From assembly GCA_001632425.1 (NCBI GenBank), contig KV425637.1, forward strand, positions 1 through 15,774: 15,774 nt of DNA, in the 5' to 3' direction. Shown here piece by piece: positions 1 to 7,252 of the stretch. The notes below the pieces were generated by a model. The model was not told where the DNA came from, made no database searches, and worked only from the letters and a program-made list of their open reading frames with translations. Positions within the stretch are counted from its first letter, which is position 1, and each line of letters starts with the position of its first letter. Source of the DNA: Neolentinus lepideus HHB14362 ss-1. Its lineage: Eukaryota; Basidiomycota; Agaricomycetes; Gloeophyllales; Gloeophyllaceae. A program made the position numbers and the translations under genes.

Positions 1-10
1 GGTATGTTTT

Positions 11-150
11 CGGACATATATTCTCATTTGTTGCATATGGCACGATTTGATAGACGAAGGAGCTTCGGACTTAGTAGATTTCGGACGTTTGGGTTACTTA
101 GTACTTTAGGCACCCTGTATTCTCGGACCCCCAGGGAGATCATTCCGGAC
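11..150. repeat. Five interspersed CGGAC pentamers
   Basis: CGGAC occurs at 11-15, 66-70, 82-86, 124-128 and 146-150, usually preceded by TT or TC. The spacing is irregular, so this is not a tandem array. Such clustered short motifs occur in transposon subterminal regions and LTR U3 regions. No function is claimed. Confidence 0.4.
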
Positions 151-204
151 CACTGTACGGGTCACCATCGAATTTACCTCACAGTTCACATCTCAAAGTC
201 TTGC

Positions 205-335
205 TGCGTTCAAAATTGCGTTCTAGTCGGCCTTGGCGTGAGGTCTCGCGTTTGCATTGCGTCTTATCGTCTCCATTGCGTTCTTACTGCGTTTTACTGC
301 GTCCGCGTTGTGTTCTATTGCGTCCTAGAGTCCTC
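205..335. repeat. Degenerate (T/C)TGCGT(T/C) repeats
   Basis: The stretch is built from imperfect units TTGCGTTC, TTGCGTCT, CTGCGTTT, CTGCGTCC and TTGCGTCC at roughly 10-20 bp spacing. It lies inside the repeat-like tract at the left edge. It looks like a decayed short tandem repeat. Confidence 0.45.
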
Positions 336-661
336 CGGCGTGGAGGAACCTTCCGAGCTATTGTCCTTCACCCTTCCGAGTCCTTCCAACGGACAGCTGG
401 TCTTGCCCAGTACCGAATATCCTCCGAGAAGCGCCGAGTCTGCACCGAGAAGTGTAGTTCGGAGTTTTAGAGAGTTAGGAGTTGCATAGAGCATCTGGGT
501 TGACTCACAGGAGATATACGGTGCCTTCCATTGTGTTGTTTTTCATCCCTCACCTCCCCCGAGCTTTACCCTTCTGCCCTTCGACTGCCGACACTATTGG
601 ACGGAGTTCACTCCGCATTTTCTAGGTGTTTTTGGTGGTTGTTGTGTGTTGTAGCCTGTCA

Positions 662-2246
662 ATGCGCCGCCAGCCGCTCGTAATTAGGAATTCATCTAAT
701 AATAAATTCCATTCGTGGCCTGCTTGCTTGAGTCCGTACAATGTACGCTCAAGCTTACATACGCGATCGGTTCCATCATCGAAGCCTTCGGGTTGCCACA
801 TATAGATTTCTTCTTTTAGGTAACCATTAAGGTATGCTCCGACAGCATCCATTTGATCCATTTCTAGATCATAGATTGTGCCGATGGCAAGTAGCATACG
901 TAATGATTCTAGATGCATGACAGGTGAGAAGGTTTCATCATAGTCCATTCTGGGAATTTGGGTGAATCCTTGTGCAACGAGTCTGGCTTTGTATTTAATT
1001 ATTTTGCCATTTTTGTCTCGTTTAATTCTGTACACCCATTTGCAGCCTACAGGCTTTCGCCCAGGAGGTAAATCCACTGATTTCCAAGTATTATTTTCTT
1101 CAAGCTGTTTTATTTCAGCTTGCATGGCTTTCAGCCACTGTGGCCAATCACCGGAATTTTCCGCTTCTTGATAAGATTTCGGATCTTCTTTGGTTGTGAC
1201 ATATATGACGTCCGTTGTGTCCTTCTCGGACAGATCTGCCGGTGCTTGTTCTGATGGGCGCTCGTGGCTAGCTTGGTGATCAAGGTACGCTTCTGAGACT
1301 TTCCTTCGGTCAGGGTTATTAGCTTTTCTGTAATCAATGGGCGCTTTAGCAGATACACAACTTGATTTTCATAGTACTTCTGTTTGTAAATTAGTTTCGG
1401 AAATATTTAAATTATTATTTCCATCAGAAGTGCCTGATTTCAATTGTTCTGCAGCGCTGTCTACGGGTTCTGAGGATGTCTCATTCGACGGATTGCCACT
1501 ATTTTCGCTCTCCCCCTCAATTCGCAAAGGAGGTGCTTGTGCAACAGGGTTTTCCGTATATTTAGTGCCTTGGTCGAATATTAGATTTCTTGATTTTAAT
1601 ATTAAGTGCTTATTCTGGAAATAAACATGATAGGCTTTTGAATTCTCGGCAATTCCCACAAATAGTCCAGGTAATGATTTGGGATCAAGCTTCTGCCAGC
1701 CGACTTTCTGGGAATCAAGGGCCCAGCATTTTGAGCCAAATTCCTGTAAATCTACTATATTTGGTTTGCAGCCAAAAAATGCTTCTTTGGGCATGATATC
1801 GCGAAGCGGGTGCATGGGAGATCTATTCTTAATATAGGTTGCATATGCCACAGCATCTGCCCATAGGAATTTCGGCAAATTCCTTGCAAGTAGCATTGCA
1901 CGCACATGCTCGACAAGCATGTGATTAAGTCTTTCGGCAATGCCATTTTGGGATGGTGAGTATGGCGCTGTGGTTTCAAATATTATCCCATTTTGTTGTA
2001 AATATTTTTGGAATTCTTGATTTGTGAATTCCCCGCCATTGTCCGCTCGAAAGCATTTTAATTTATTTCCTGTTTGGGTTTCTACGAATGCCTTGTATTC
2101 TTTAAATTTAGCCAAGATCACAGTGCCTGATTTATGTTCATCAAAATACATCATAGTGCGGCGTGATTTTACATCTGTAAACGTGAGGAAATACCGATAC
2201 CCTTCTACAGAAATAGTCTGGGCAGGACCCCAGACATCTGATATGG
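662..2246 (-). pseudogene. copia pol: integrase core and truncated reverse transcriptase
   Basis: From about 2242 the minus strand encodes the integrase core: a DVWGP segment with the first acidic residue, RADNGGEF with the second, and NGIAERLN with the catalytic glutamate. The motif after that Glu reads RLNHML where RLNRTL is common. The C-terminal region PGLFVGIAENSKAYHVY follows. A TGA at 1371-1369 stops the frame; the same frame reopens directly into the RT, so this is one nonsense mutation and not a natural boundary. RT is recognised from GCKWVYRIKRD, KARLVAQGFTQ, YLNGYLKEEIYMWQPEGF and LYGLKQAG. Similarity ends at about 669-662, before YxDD. In life these domains would integrate and copy the element RNA. 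Confidence 0.85.
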
Positions 2247-2374
2247 TGATACACCCTATGTGTCTCTAGGCTCAGAAAACGCATTTTCGGCGCTTTTGCG
2301 CTATTTCTCACGCTATGCACGATAGCGCTAGGGCTCCCGGTGATGATAGAGTCAAATGAGCTAACCCAGGAAAA

Positions 2375-2447
2375 TGGCACAAGCTGGAATTGAACCAGCG
2401 ACCTCCCGTATTGCGCTGTGGTGCTCTTACCACTGAGCTATTGTGCT
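2375..2447 (-). tRNA. tRNA-Cys-like pseudogene or SINE head
   Basis: On the minus strand 73 nt fit canonical tRNA numbering: a 7-nt acceptor arm with six paired bases, a GCTC/GAGC D stem, and a GCTGG/CCAGC T stem around a TTCAATT loop. Both RNA polymerase III promoter boxes match consensus: A box TAGCTCAGTGG (2440-2430) and B box GGTTCAATTCC (2396-2386). The anticodon stem is broken (CCACA against ACGGG) and position 33 is C instead of the near-invariant U. The anticodon position would read GCA (Cys). It is therefore unlikely to be a working tRNA. A tRNA-derived SINE head, with its body running from 2374 toward 2247, is the best alternative. Confidence 0.6.
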
Positions 2448-3171
2448 GTAGTCAAGCTCTGACTATAAGTTTCTTTTAACTTCGAATTTGTCAGAGTGTC
2501 CGGGGCCTCGTACCCCATCACCGGTCTGGTGGCGCAAGCAATATTCGAGTTTTGATTGATTTTTCCAGCTATTTCCTGCACTCCTCGACACTTTGATCTC
2601 GTTCAGCAGGCGCTCTGCTGCATTATGTAAGCAAGCGCACCCATCTCGACAATAGCGGTGGTGCCGTGGTATCCTTCCAACAAGTATCATGGTGCGGCAG
2701 TGTTGCACCACTTCAGCTGTGTCCGGCAGTGTGATCTCTATCAAGCTCAAAGTCATTCCGAGGCTGTGCGTGCATTGCGGGCACCTGTGCAGCCTCCACC
2801 TGGAGCAATAGCGCTTTTTGATGTGATGCTGTGCGCTTTCCCACGCTTCTTTTGGTATGCGGTGGCCTGTGCATATGGACACTGTAGCTTACGGAGATTG
2901 TTCCCCTGTCTGAGGTTTGAGATAGATCGGTTTCAGGAGTAGTTTCATTTTGTTAGCATATGGCTCTTGGTTCATTTTGTTTACCCAGTAGAGTACTTTA
3001 GTTGGACCTCCTGTAGGCAGACAAGGCAGGCAACCAGCAACCCAGTCAGTCCTCCCTGCACAATCTAGTGTTCCCATCTCCTTCCTGCGTCTATCTCTGA
3101 GCTTCCTGCATCTTGCATCCTTCCTCCAGTCACTGTGTCACTATCCCTCTGCCTACGATAAGAGCGCCGAG

Positions 3172-3233
3172 TCGCTATCATCGCTATACGTCGCTATACA
3201 TCGCTATACATCGCTAGTCGCTACATCGCTATC
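3172..3233. repeat. Short tandem repeat, unit about TCGCTATACA
   Basis: Seven tandem imperfect copies of TCGCTA(T) are separated by 0-3 nt (CA, ACG, ACA, ACA and similar). The repeat lies inside the 1.3-kb insertion. A lone further copy sits at about 3305-3311. Confidence 0.8.
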
Positions 3234-3559
3234 TCGCCAACTGCTAATAGGCACACCGAGTCGCACCTTGTCACTTTCCGATTGTGTTCTATTTTTAGCC
3301 TCCCATCGCTATTCCATCACCATCTTTCTACATCCCACATCGCATCACAGTTTCTTTTGGTTTTTTTCATATACGTCGCATTTGTGGTTTGCGGTCTCAG
3401 CCCTATCCTTCCATTTACTCCCTCTGAACTATCTATTACCCTTTGTTACCCCAGGCCTCGCAGCCATCTGACACCAAGGGCTTTGGTGTTTGCTTTGTGG
3501 TTGTGTCTACCCTTTAGGTCTTCTTTTCCACGGGTTTAGTCGTGTGTTCGTGTTCATCA

Positions 3560-4927
3560 ATGGTAATTTCTCTGATGTCTGAAACAACACTTGTAGACTC
3601 GGATGGAAAGGGTTCAGTATGTTGTTTGGCTTGAATACAGGCCTTGCATTGCATAACAGGTTCCGAGGATGGGTCAACATCCATTCCATCAACCATTTTT
3701 GCATCTTTGAGTTTTTTGATGGCACCCATATGAATATGCACTAGTGCACGGTGCCACTCCTCCCACGTGCATGCAGATTCTATGGCTGCATTTACCAAAT
3801 TATTTTTCGGAATATTTACGGTGCAGTCCATAGCATATAATTGTCCTGGCCCATTATTTCTTCGGCTGATCCTGATTACCTTCCCTTTATGGGTAATTGT
3901 TAAAACTCCGCCGTTTCCAGTATAGCCCATTCCGCCCTCATCAGCATGGCATAATGAAATTAAATTTAGCGGTGCGTTCAGTGCATATGTAATGTTTTTG
4001 AGCATTACTGGAATATTCAATTTTCCTACTTTGAAATCTAAATTGACATTTCCTTTTCTGGCCACTTTGCATTTGCCACCTATGCCATCGAGATAAGCAC
4101 TGGGTGGCGATGCTTCAAATGTGGTGAGATATTCCCACCAGTTTGTCATGTGCATTGTGGCACCATTATCAGCGTACCACGTTGGGCGCTTGTCTTGCAC
4201 CACCGCGGCATGTTCCGGTTGCTCATAAATGCCCGTGATTGTGAAAGCGAACACTGTTTCAGATGTGGTGTTGGCTTTGTTGTTATTTGTATTATTTGAT
4301 TTCCCCTTTCTTTGGGGTTTTTGACCTTCTTTACCCCCTCCTTTAGCCCAGCATTGATCTTTTGTATGTCCTTTTTTATTGCAGTTATAGCAAATAATAT
4401 TACTATTTCCCACATAAGAATGACCTTTGCCTCGGACAGGGAGAGCGGAGTCTGAAACTCCAGGCCGGGACTTCTGGCGGTGGTCTTCCTCAAGTATGCG
4501 TGCTATTAATTGCGCTGATGATGTCGTTTTCAGGGCGACGGTATCAATAGACTGGATAAATGTGTTCCAGGACTCTGGTAATGACGTAAGCAATGTAATA
4601 GTAAAGTCTTCATCATCAATGATTTTGCCACCCAATCGGTGGATCTCATCTTGATATTCTCGCATCGATCTGATGTGTTCCTCGATGTCACTATTTTCAT
4701 CACACTGTGCTCGGAAGAATTTCCGACGCGCAATTACAATGCCCATCGGGCCGTGTGACTCAAACATCATTTGTAATGTTATCCAGGCTTCGTGAGCCGT
4801 GGACGCTCCGCATACGTACACTAGATGCGAGTCAGCGACCCGCAAACGGATGGCAGATAATGCCTTTCTATCTTTAGCTTTCCATTCTGCTGGACAAGGA
4901 TGACGCGAGGTACGAGTGGCTCAGACG
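3560..4927 (-). pseudogene. copia gag-pol: Gag C-terminus, zinc knuckle, protease, HHCC
   Basis: The minus-strand frame is open from about 4890 to 3560. In order it shows the Gag core (AHEAWITLQMMFES, then LLTSLPESWNTFIQSI), a CCHC zinc knuckle CYNCNKKGHTKDQC, and a protease segment WYADNGATMHMT. There the usual D-S/T-G reads D-N-G, so the active site is probably lost. A GAG-pre-integrase zinc-binding region follows (WHRALVHIH and CKAC). The frame then runs into the 1.3-kb insertion. Upstream of 4890 a one-nucleotide frameshift is needed to connect to the Gag N-terminal piece. In a live element this region would package RNA and process the polyprotein. Confidence 0.87.
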
Positions 4928-5426
4928 TGATGTCGAGCCAAGCTAAGAGCATGCGAATGAGACCACGCACACTGAGCACGCGTCCGCCATGTGGCGCACC
5001 CTCTGCTTGGCTTCCATTTGGGCTCAGCGTGCCCTCACTCTTTTTTCTCCATTACGCGTTGCTCGCCAGCAAGCTCGACTCCGTTTCTCTTTCGCCCCGC
5101 CCACCTCCCTTTCACTCCTGTTCTGGCAGTTGGGTGTAGCCCGGGTTTCGACATGTCACGAAACGGCGCGCGTTGTGGCTTCGCCCCTCCGACCCTGAGT
5201 CTCGGTTCCGGCTTCCGGCTTGCAACATCCCCGGTGCCACATCCTCAGCCACCGCGGGGTTTGCCGGTCACGTGCCTGCCGCCGGCTTCGCTGTGCCGAG
5301 CCTCCCCCCCAACCCACGGAAATCGCACCCAGCTTTGCGCTACGGTCGATTTCCCGACTGATTTTCATTCCATACGATCTCTTCATTCTCTCATTGCGGT
5401 TCAGCACCTTAGCTTGGCTTGATGTC
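4928..5426. repeat. Target-site duplication TGATGTC flanking the TIR element
   Basis: TGATGTC is at 4928-4934 and 5420-5426. The next base differs (G 4935, T 5427), so the original may have been 8 bp with one change. It sits directly outside the terminal inverted repeats and inside copia gag. An 8-bp duplication would suit a hAT-type transposase. Confidence 0.75.
4936..5419 (+). mobile_element. Non-autonomous TIR element (MITE-like), copy 1
   Basis: This 484-bp element has perfect 12-bp terminal inverted repeats, AGCCAAGCTAAG at 4936-4947 and its complement at 5408-5419. They extend imperfectly for about 15-20 bp more (CGAATGAGA at the left, GCAATGAGA at the right end read in reverse). It is GC-rich, unlike the copia gag around it, and encodes no recognisable transposase. 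It is inserted in gag, with target duplication TGATGTC. A diverged copy in opposite orientation lies at about 9851-10303, which supports a dispersed family. A hAT-like origin is inferred from the duplication length only. Confidence 0.75.
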
Positions 5427-5639
5427 TGCCAGGTTGCTCGGTTCGGCACTTGCCGATGGCTTCCCTGATGATGCGGCAGCTATGATAGGTTCTGGGCATT
5501 TACCTTCTTCGGTAACATGTTCCCACAGATCATTATCTGTGAGGATATCTGCTATTTTTACACTCCATGTGGCGTAATTATCGCCGCAGAGTGGCTCAAT
5601 GCAGTATACCGAAGATATATTGCCGCTAGTGTTTGACAT
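5420..5639 (-). pseudogene. copia Gag N-terminal fragment
   Basis: The minus strand from ATG 5639 encodes about 70 residues of a Ty1/copia Gag N-terminus, with the conserved GDNYATWSVKIADILTDNDLW type of motif (capsid-like N-terminal domain that binds and packages element RNA). The frame ends at a TAA contributed by the TIR element inserted at 5419. The rest of Gag resumes on the other side. The start is chosen because it follows the PBS and leader at the expected distance and begins just ahead of the conserved region. Confidence 0.8.
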
Positions 5640-5740
5640 AGTGTACGCTAGCTCAGTAGCTACAGATTATGTAATAAGTGAGCTATTAGCTCTTGAGAAT
5701 GATTTGCAAATGTAAGCAAGTTTGTATCCTAGAGTCCGCT

Positions 5741-5754
5741 TGGGCTCATAACCT
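5741..5754 (-). other. Primer-binding site, half-tRNA(iMet) type
   Basis: The plus strand reads TGGGCTCATAACCT, matching the anticodon stem-loop of eukaryotic initiator tRNA-Met (GGGCTCATAACC). Minus-strand element RNA would therefore pair with the 5' half of tRNA(iMet) cut in its anticodon loop. This priming mode is known for Drosophila copia. It lies two bases inside the LTR edge, as expected for a PBS, which supports both calls. Confidence 0.75.
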
Positions 5755-5756
5755 AT

Positions 5757-6001
5757 TGAAAGGTTATACGGCTGTATATAGTCAAAGGATTAATTAGGGT
5801 AGGCGCCCGCTACTCGGGCGCTTCTTATATACTACTCGTACATGTTATGCTAGAATGTTACAGAATATACTATAACATTTAATATGAAATAAATTGAAAT
5901 ACTCGAATATTCTATAATGTCCTTTAAGCGTCTACGAGGGCGCTTGTGGCTTGTCCACGTGCATGGCCGAGATGCCCGATGTCACGTGATTCGTTCCAAC
6001 A
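5757..6001 (-). repeat. 5' LTR of the copia element
   Basis: On the minus strand the 245-bp LTR starts TGTTGGAACG at 6001 and ends CTTTCA at 5757, the TG...CA ends normal for Ty1/copia. It abuts the PBS. It contains a TATA-like TATATAA (minus strand, about 5832-5826) and two CACGTG boxes (about 5956 and 5983) in the presumed U3. Its 3' partner is not in the window, so identity between LTRs cannot be used to date the insertion. Confidence 0.75.
5803..5821 (-). other. GC-rich hairpin in the LTR
   Basis: GCGCCCG and CGGGCGC form a perfect 7-bp stem with a 5-nt loop, standing out from the AT-rich LTR. It lies just downstream of the LTR TATA-like box in the direction of element transcription, so it would fall at or near the 5' end of the RNA. 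Its role is unknown. Confidence 0.5.
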
Positions 6002-6187
6002 AATAAATCGCATAAAATAGGCACTATTGACCAGTATTGATGCACCATTTTGACTGCATTTGAAAGACCACTACTATTCTAATATCTAAGAACAATTATA
6101 TATGTCTTTCTGTAATTGTACCAGCATCACAAAGGGCAGACATCAATAATGCATCTTCAGCCACTCACTTCTATAATTAGTATAGTG

Positions 6188-6282
6188 GCAAGGTTCGGTT
6201 CGTGGGAAGAGTTGTCCAAAAATCTCGGTTGTCCAAACCGTAGTCAACTAGTTCTAAAGTTGACGTGTAAACCGAACCTCGC
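6188..6282. repeat. Foldback: 13-bp inverted repeat with inner hairpin
   Basis: GCAAGGTTCGGTT (6188-6200) is inverted at 6270-6282 with one mismatch. Inside, GTCAACT (6243-6249) pairs with AGTTGAC (6258-6264) around an 8-nt loop, and GTTGTCC is directly repeated. A small foldback MITE remnant is possible, but no target duplication was found. Confidence 0.45.
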
Positions 6283-6292
6283 AGACGCCAAC

Positions 6293-6331
6293 CGGCACAA
6301 CACTGCGGCACAACACTGCGGCACAACACTG
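6293..6331. repeat. Three perfect tandem copies of CGGCACAACACTG
   Basis: The 13-bp unit is at 6293-6305, 6306-6318 and 6319-6331 with no mismatches, implying recent expansion. It is upstream of the first hydrolase copy and absent upstream of the second. Confidence 0.9.
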
Positions 6332-6939
6332 GTAGAAGACGAGGTTTAGCGAGGAACCGGAGTTTGCCGGAGCCCTCCCAAATTGAATGGGCTGTCACTT
6401 GATCCTTTCTAGCCCAATGGAAGTCGCACTTCCCATACCTGGGGCTTTGTGCGCTGCCGCGAAGGCCTAAGTACCATGTGGTGCAGGTCTCTAATTACGC
6501 CAAATGAGTGATATGTGACCCAGTTTTAGTTCATTACGCACTGCTGAAACCTGGAGTAATGATTGGTGCTCCAACTTCGATTCACACCTCGGAGTAAGAA
6601 TCGAGATGATCGAGATGGGTTATGTTTGAACTGAAGCGGATAGGTTTGCAAGCATCTCACCTATGGCGCGGCCAGCGTTGATTCCGAGTTCCTCGACCGT
6701 GCACTGCATGCTAGGGTCGTTTGTGACACTTCCGGCGGGCTACGCTGATTAGACAGATGTGCACCGACGGGCAATAAGTACTACTTCGGCTGCGCTTAGA
6801 AGAGATCACGAGAAGTGATCGGCCAGGCATATTCGCGCTGCGTTTTCTCATCCATAAATACCTACATTCATCACAATGAGGGTCCTTATGGTCAGAAAAA
6901 CCACAAATAGGGTTCCTTCGGTTGTGCTGGCAGAAATCA

Positions 6940-6978
6940 GGTGAGTATCGTCCTCACTCCGTGATTCTTGTACAGACC
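6940..6978 (+). promoter_or_regulatory. Conserved upstream block A, copy 1
   Basis: A block starting GTGAGTATCG and containing TCACTCCGTGATT is conserved with 12218-12256 upstream of the second gene. It lies about 275 bp before the start codon in an otherwise diverged region. It resembles a splice donor followed by CAG, but it is upstream of the TATA-like box, and the second copy lacks the acceptor, so a cis-regulatory role is as likely as an intron. Confidence 0.35.
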
Positions 6979-7117
6979 AGCTGTTGCTGATCTGGTGACT
7001 GACGAGAATATGACGCGCTAAGTCGATTTTTGCACGGCGTTAGAGTTCTCGTCACCGCTGGAATTGTGCGGCTGCCTTTTCACATGATTGACGTTTCCTC
7101 AGGTGAGTCCAGTCGTC

Positions 7118-7144
7118 CATTTCTCGTGACCTAAACTGAGATGG
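7118..7144 (+). promoter_or_regulatory. Conserved upstream block B, copy 1
   Basis: CATTTCTCGTGACCT followed by a near-identical tail (GAGATGG) is shared with 12416-12442. It lies about 50-75 bp before the TATA-like box in both copies, the position of a proximal promoter element. The binding factor is unknown. Confidence 0.45.
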
Positions 7145-7193
7145 CTGAGGAACGTAAAGGCATGAACCGCAGTATCAGCGATGCTTCTGCATA

Positions 7194-7200
7194 TATAAAA
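7194..7200 (+). promoter_or_regulatory. TATA box of hydrolase gene 1
   Basis: TATAAAA lies 53 bp before the ATG, within ATATATAAAA. A TATA-like sequence is at the matching place in the second copy. Confidence 0.6.
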
Positions 7201-7252
7201 GACGAAGTCATGACTACCGCAGTACGAGCCAACGCCCGTGGTTCTACGTAAA

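Larger units (their letters stand above)
1..661. mobile_element. Unclassified repeat-like DNA interrupting the copia RT
   Basis: This tract abuts the copia reverse transcriptase in mid-domain, so it is foreign to that element. Its inner edge reads TGTCA at 657-661, a possible TG...CA-type terminus, and it is pyrimidine-rich from about 530 to 600. It contains short motif repeats (CGGAC near 1-150, TGCGT near 205-330) and a small hairpin CGGAGT-TC-ACTCCG near 602-615. No convincing protein is encoded: the open frames are arginine/serine/leucine-rich and match nothing I recognise. An LTR or other non-coding part of a second retroelement is a plausible reading. The other end lies outside the window, so no target-site duplication can be checked. 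Confidence 0.4.
2247..3559. mobile_element. 1.3-kb insertion in the copia integrase, class unknown
   Basis: The element starts TGATACACC and ends GTTCATCA, giving TGAT...ATCA ends between ATGG duplications. The hexamer CGCTAT is clustered near both ends: 2300-2335 (both orientations) and 3172-3310. A tRNA-like sequence lies 130 bp from the left end. The right half (3030-3540) is pyrimidine-rich on the plus strand, as many fungal LTRs are. No transposase, Gag or Pol is encoded, so it is non-autonomous, a solo LTR, or a composite of nested pieces. The longest minus-strand frame inside (2463-2882) is not recognisable as a protein. Confidence 0.6.
2243..3563. repeat. Target-site duplication ATGG flanking an insertion
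   Basis: ATGG occurs at 2243-2246 and again at 3560-3563; a following T (2247 and 3564) could extend it to ATGGT. Copia coding sequence is recognisable directly outside both copies. Ignoring the insertion and one repeat copy leaves the pol frame continuous, which fixes the insertion limits. Confidence 0.65.
662..6001 (-). mobile_element. Ty1/copia LTR retrotransposon, degenerate and nested
   Basis: Reading the minus strand from 6001 downward gives a 5' LTR, a half-tRNA(iMet) primer-binding site, a short leader, then Gag, CCHC zinc knuckle, protease, GAG-pre-integrase HHCC region, integrase core and reverse transcriptase. Integrase before RT is the diagnostic copia order. The RT ends before its YxDD motif; RNase H, polypurine tract and 3' LTR are not seen. 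Two further elements are inserted inside it (4936-5419 and 2247-3559). It also carries an in-frame stop, a probable frameshift and substitutions in catalytic motifs, so it cannot be autonomous. The 5-bp flank just outside the LTR (AATAA, 6002-6006) is a candidate target-site duplication, but its partner is not visible. Confidence 0.9.
6002..6400. other. Intergenic DNA between the copia LTR and the duplicated unit
   Basis: No gene is supportable here. It holds a foldback structure (6188-6282) and a 13-bp triplication (6293-6331), described separately. Short open frames have no recognisable domains. Confidence 0.6.

Noticed and set aside
4..489. 161-codon frame at the left edge as a gene
   Set aside because: Its sequence follows the CGGAC and TGCGT repeats, has no domain and overlaps repeat-like DNA.
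1369..1371. Natural stop separating integrase and RT proteins
   Set aside because: Copia pol is one polyprotein and the same frame stays open on both sides of the TGA, so a nonsense mutation is simpler.
2375..2447. Functional tRNA gene
   Set aside because: The anticodon stem has three mismatches, U33 is absent and one acceptor pair is lost.
2463..2882. 139-codon minus-strand protein inside the 1.3-kb insertion
   Set aside because: No domain, odd His/Cys/Arg-rich composition and no similarity I can recognise.
3172..3233. CRISPR-like array
   Set aside because: Units are about 10 bp with 0-3 nt spacers in a eukaryotic transposon context; it is a simple tandem repeat.
5156..5449. Open frames within 4990-5450 as genes
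   Set aside because: They fall inside the TIR element and lack any recognisable domain; GC-rich DNA yields long chance frames.
6940..7105. 5'-UTR intron or upstream exon of hydrolase gene 1
   Set aside because: The donor-like GTGAGT is conserved, but the acceptor is not kept in copy 2 and the region lies upstream of the TATA box.
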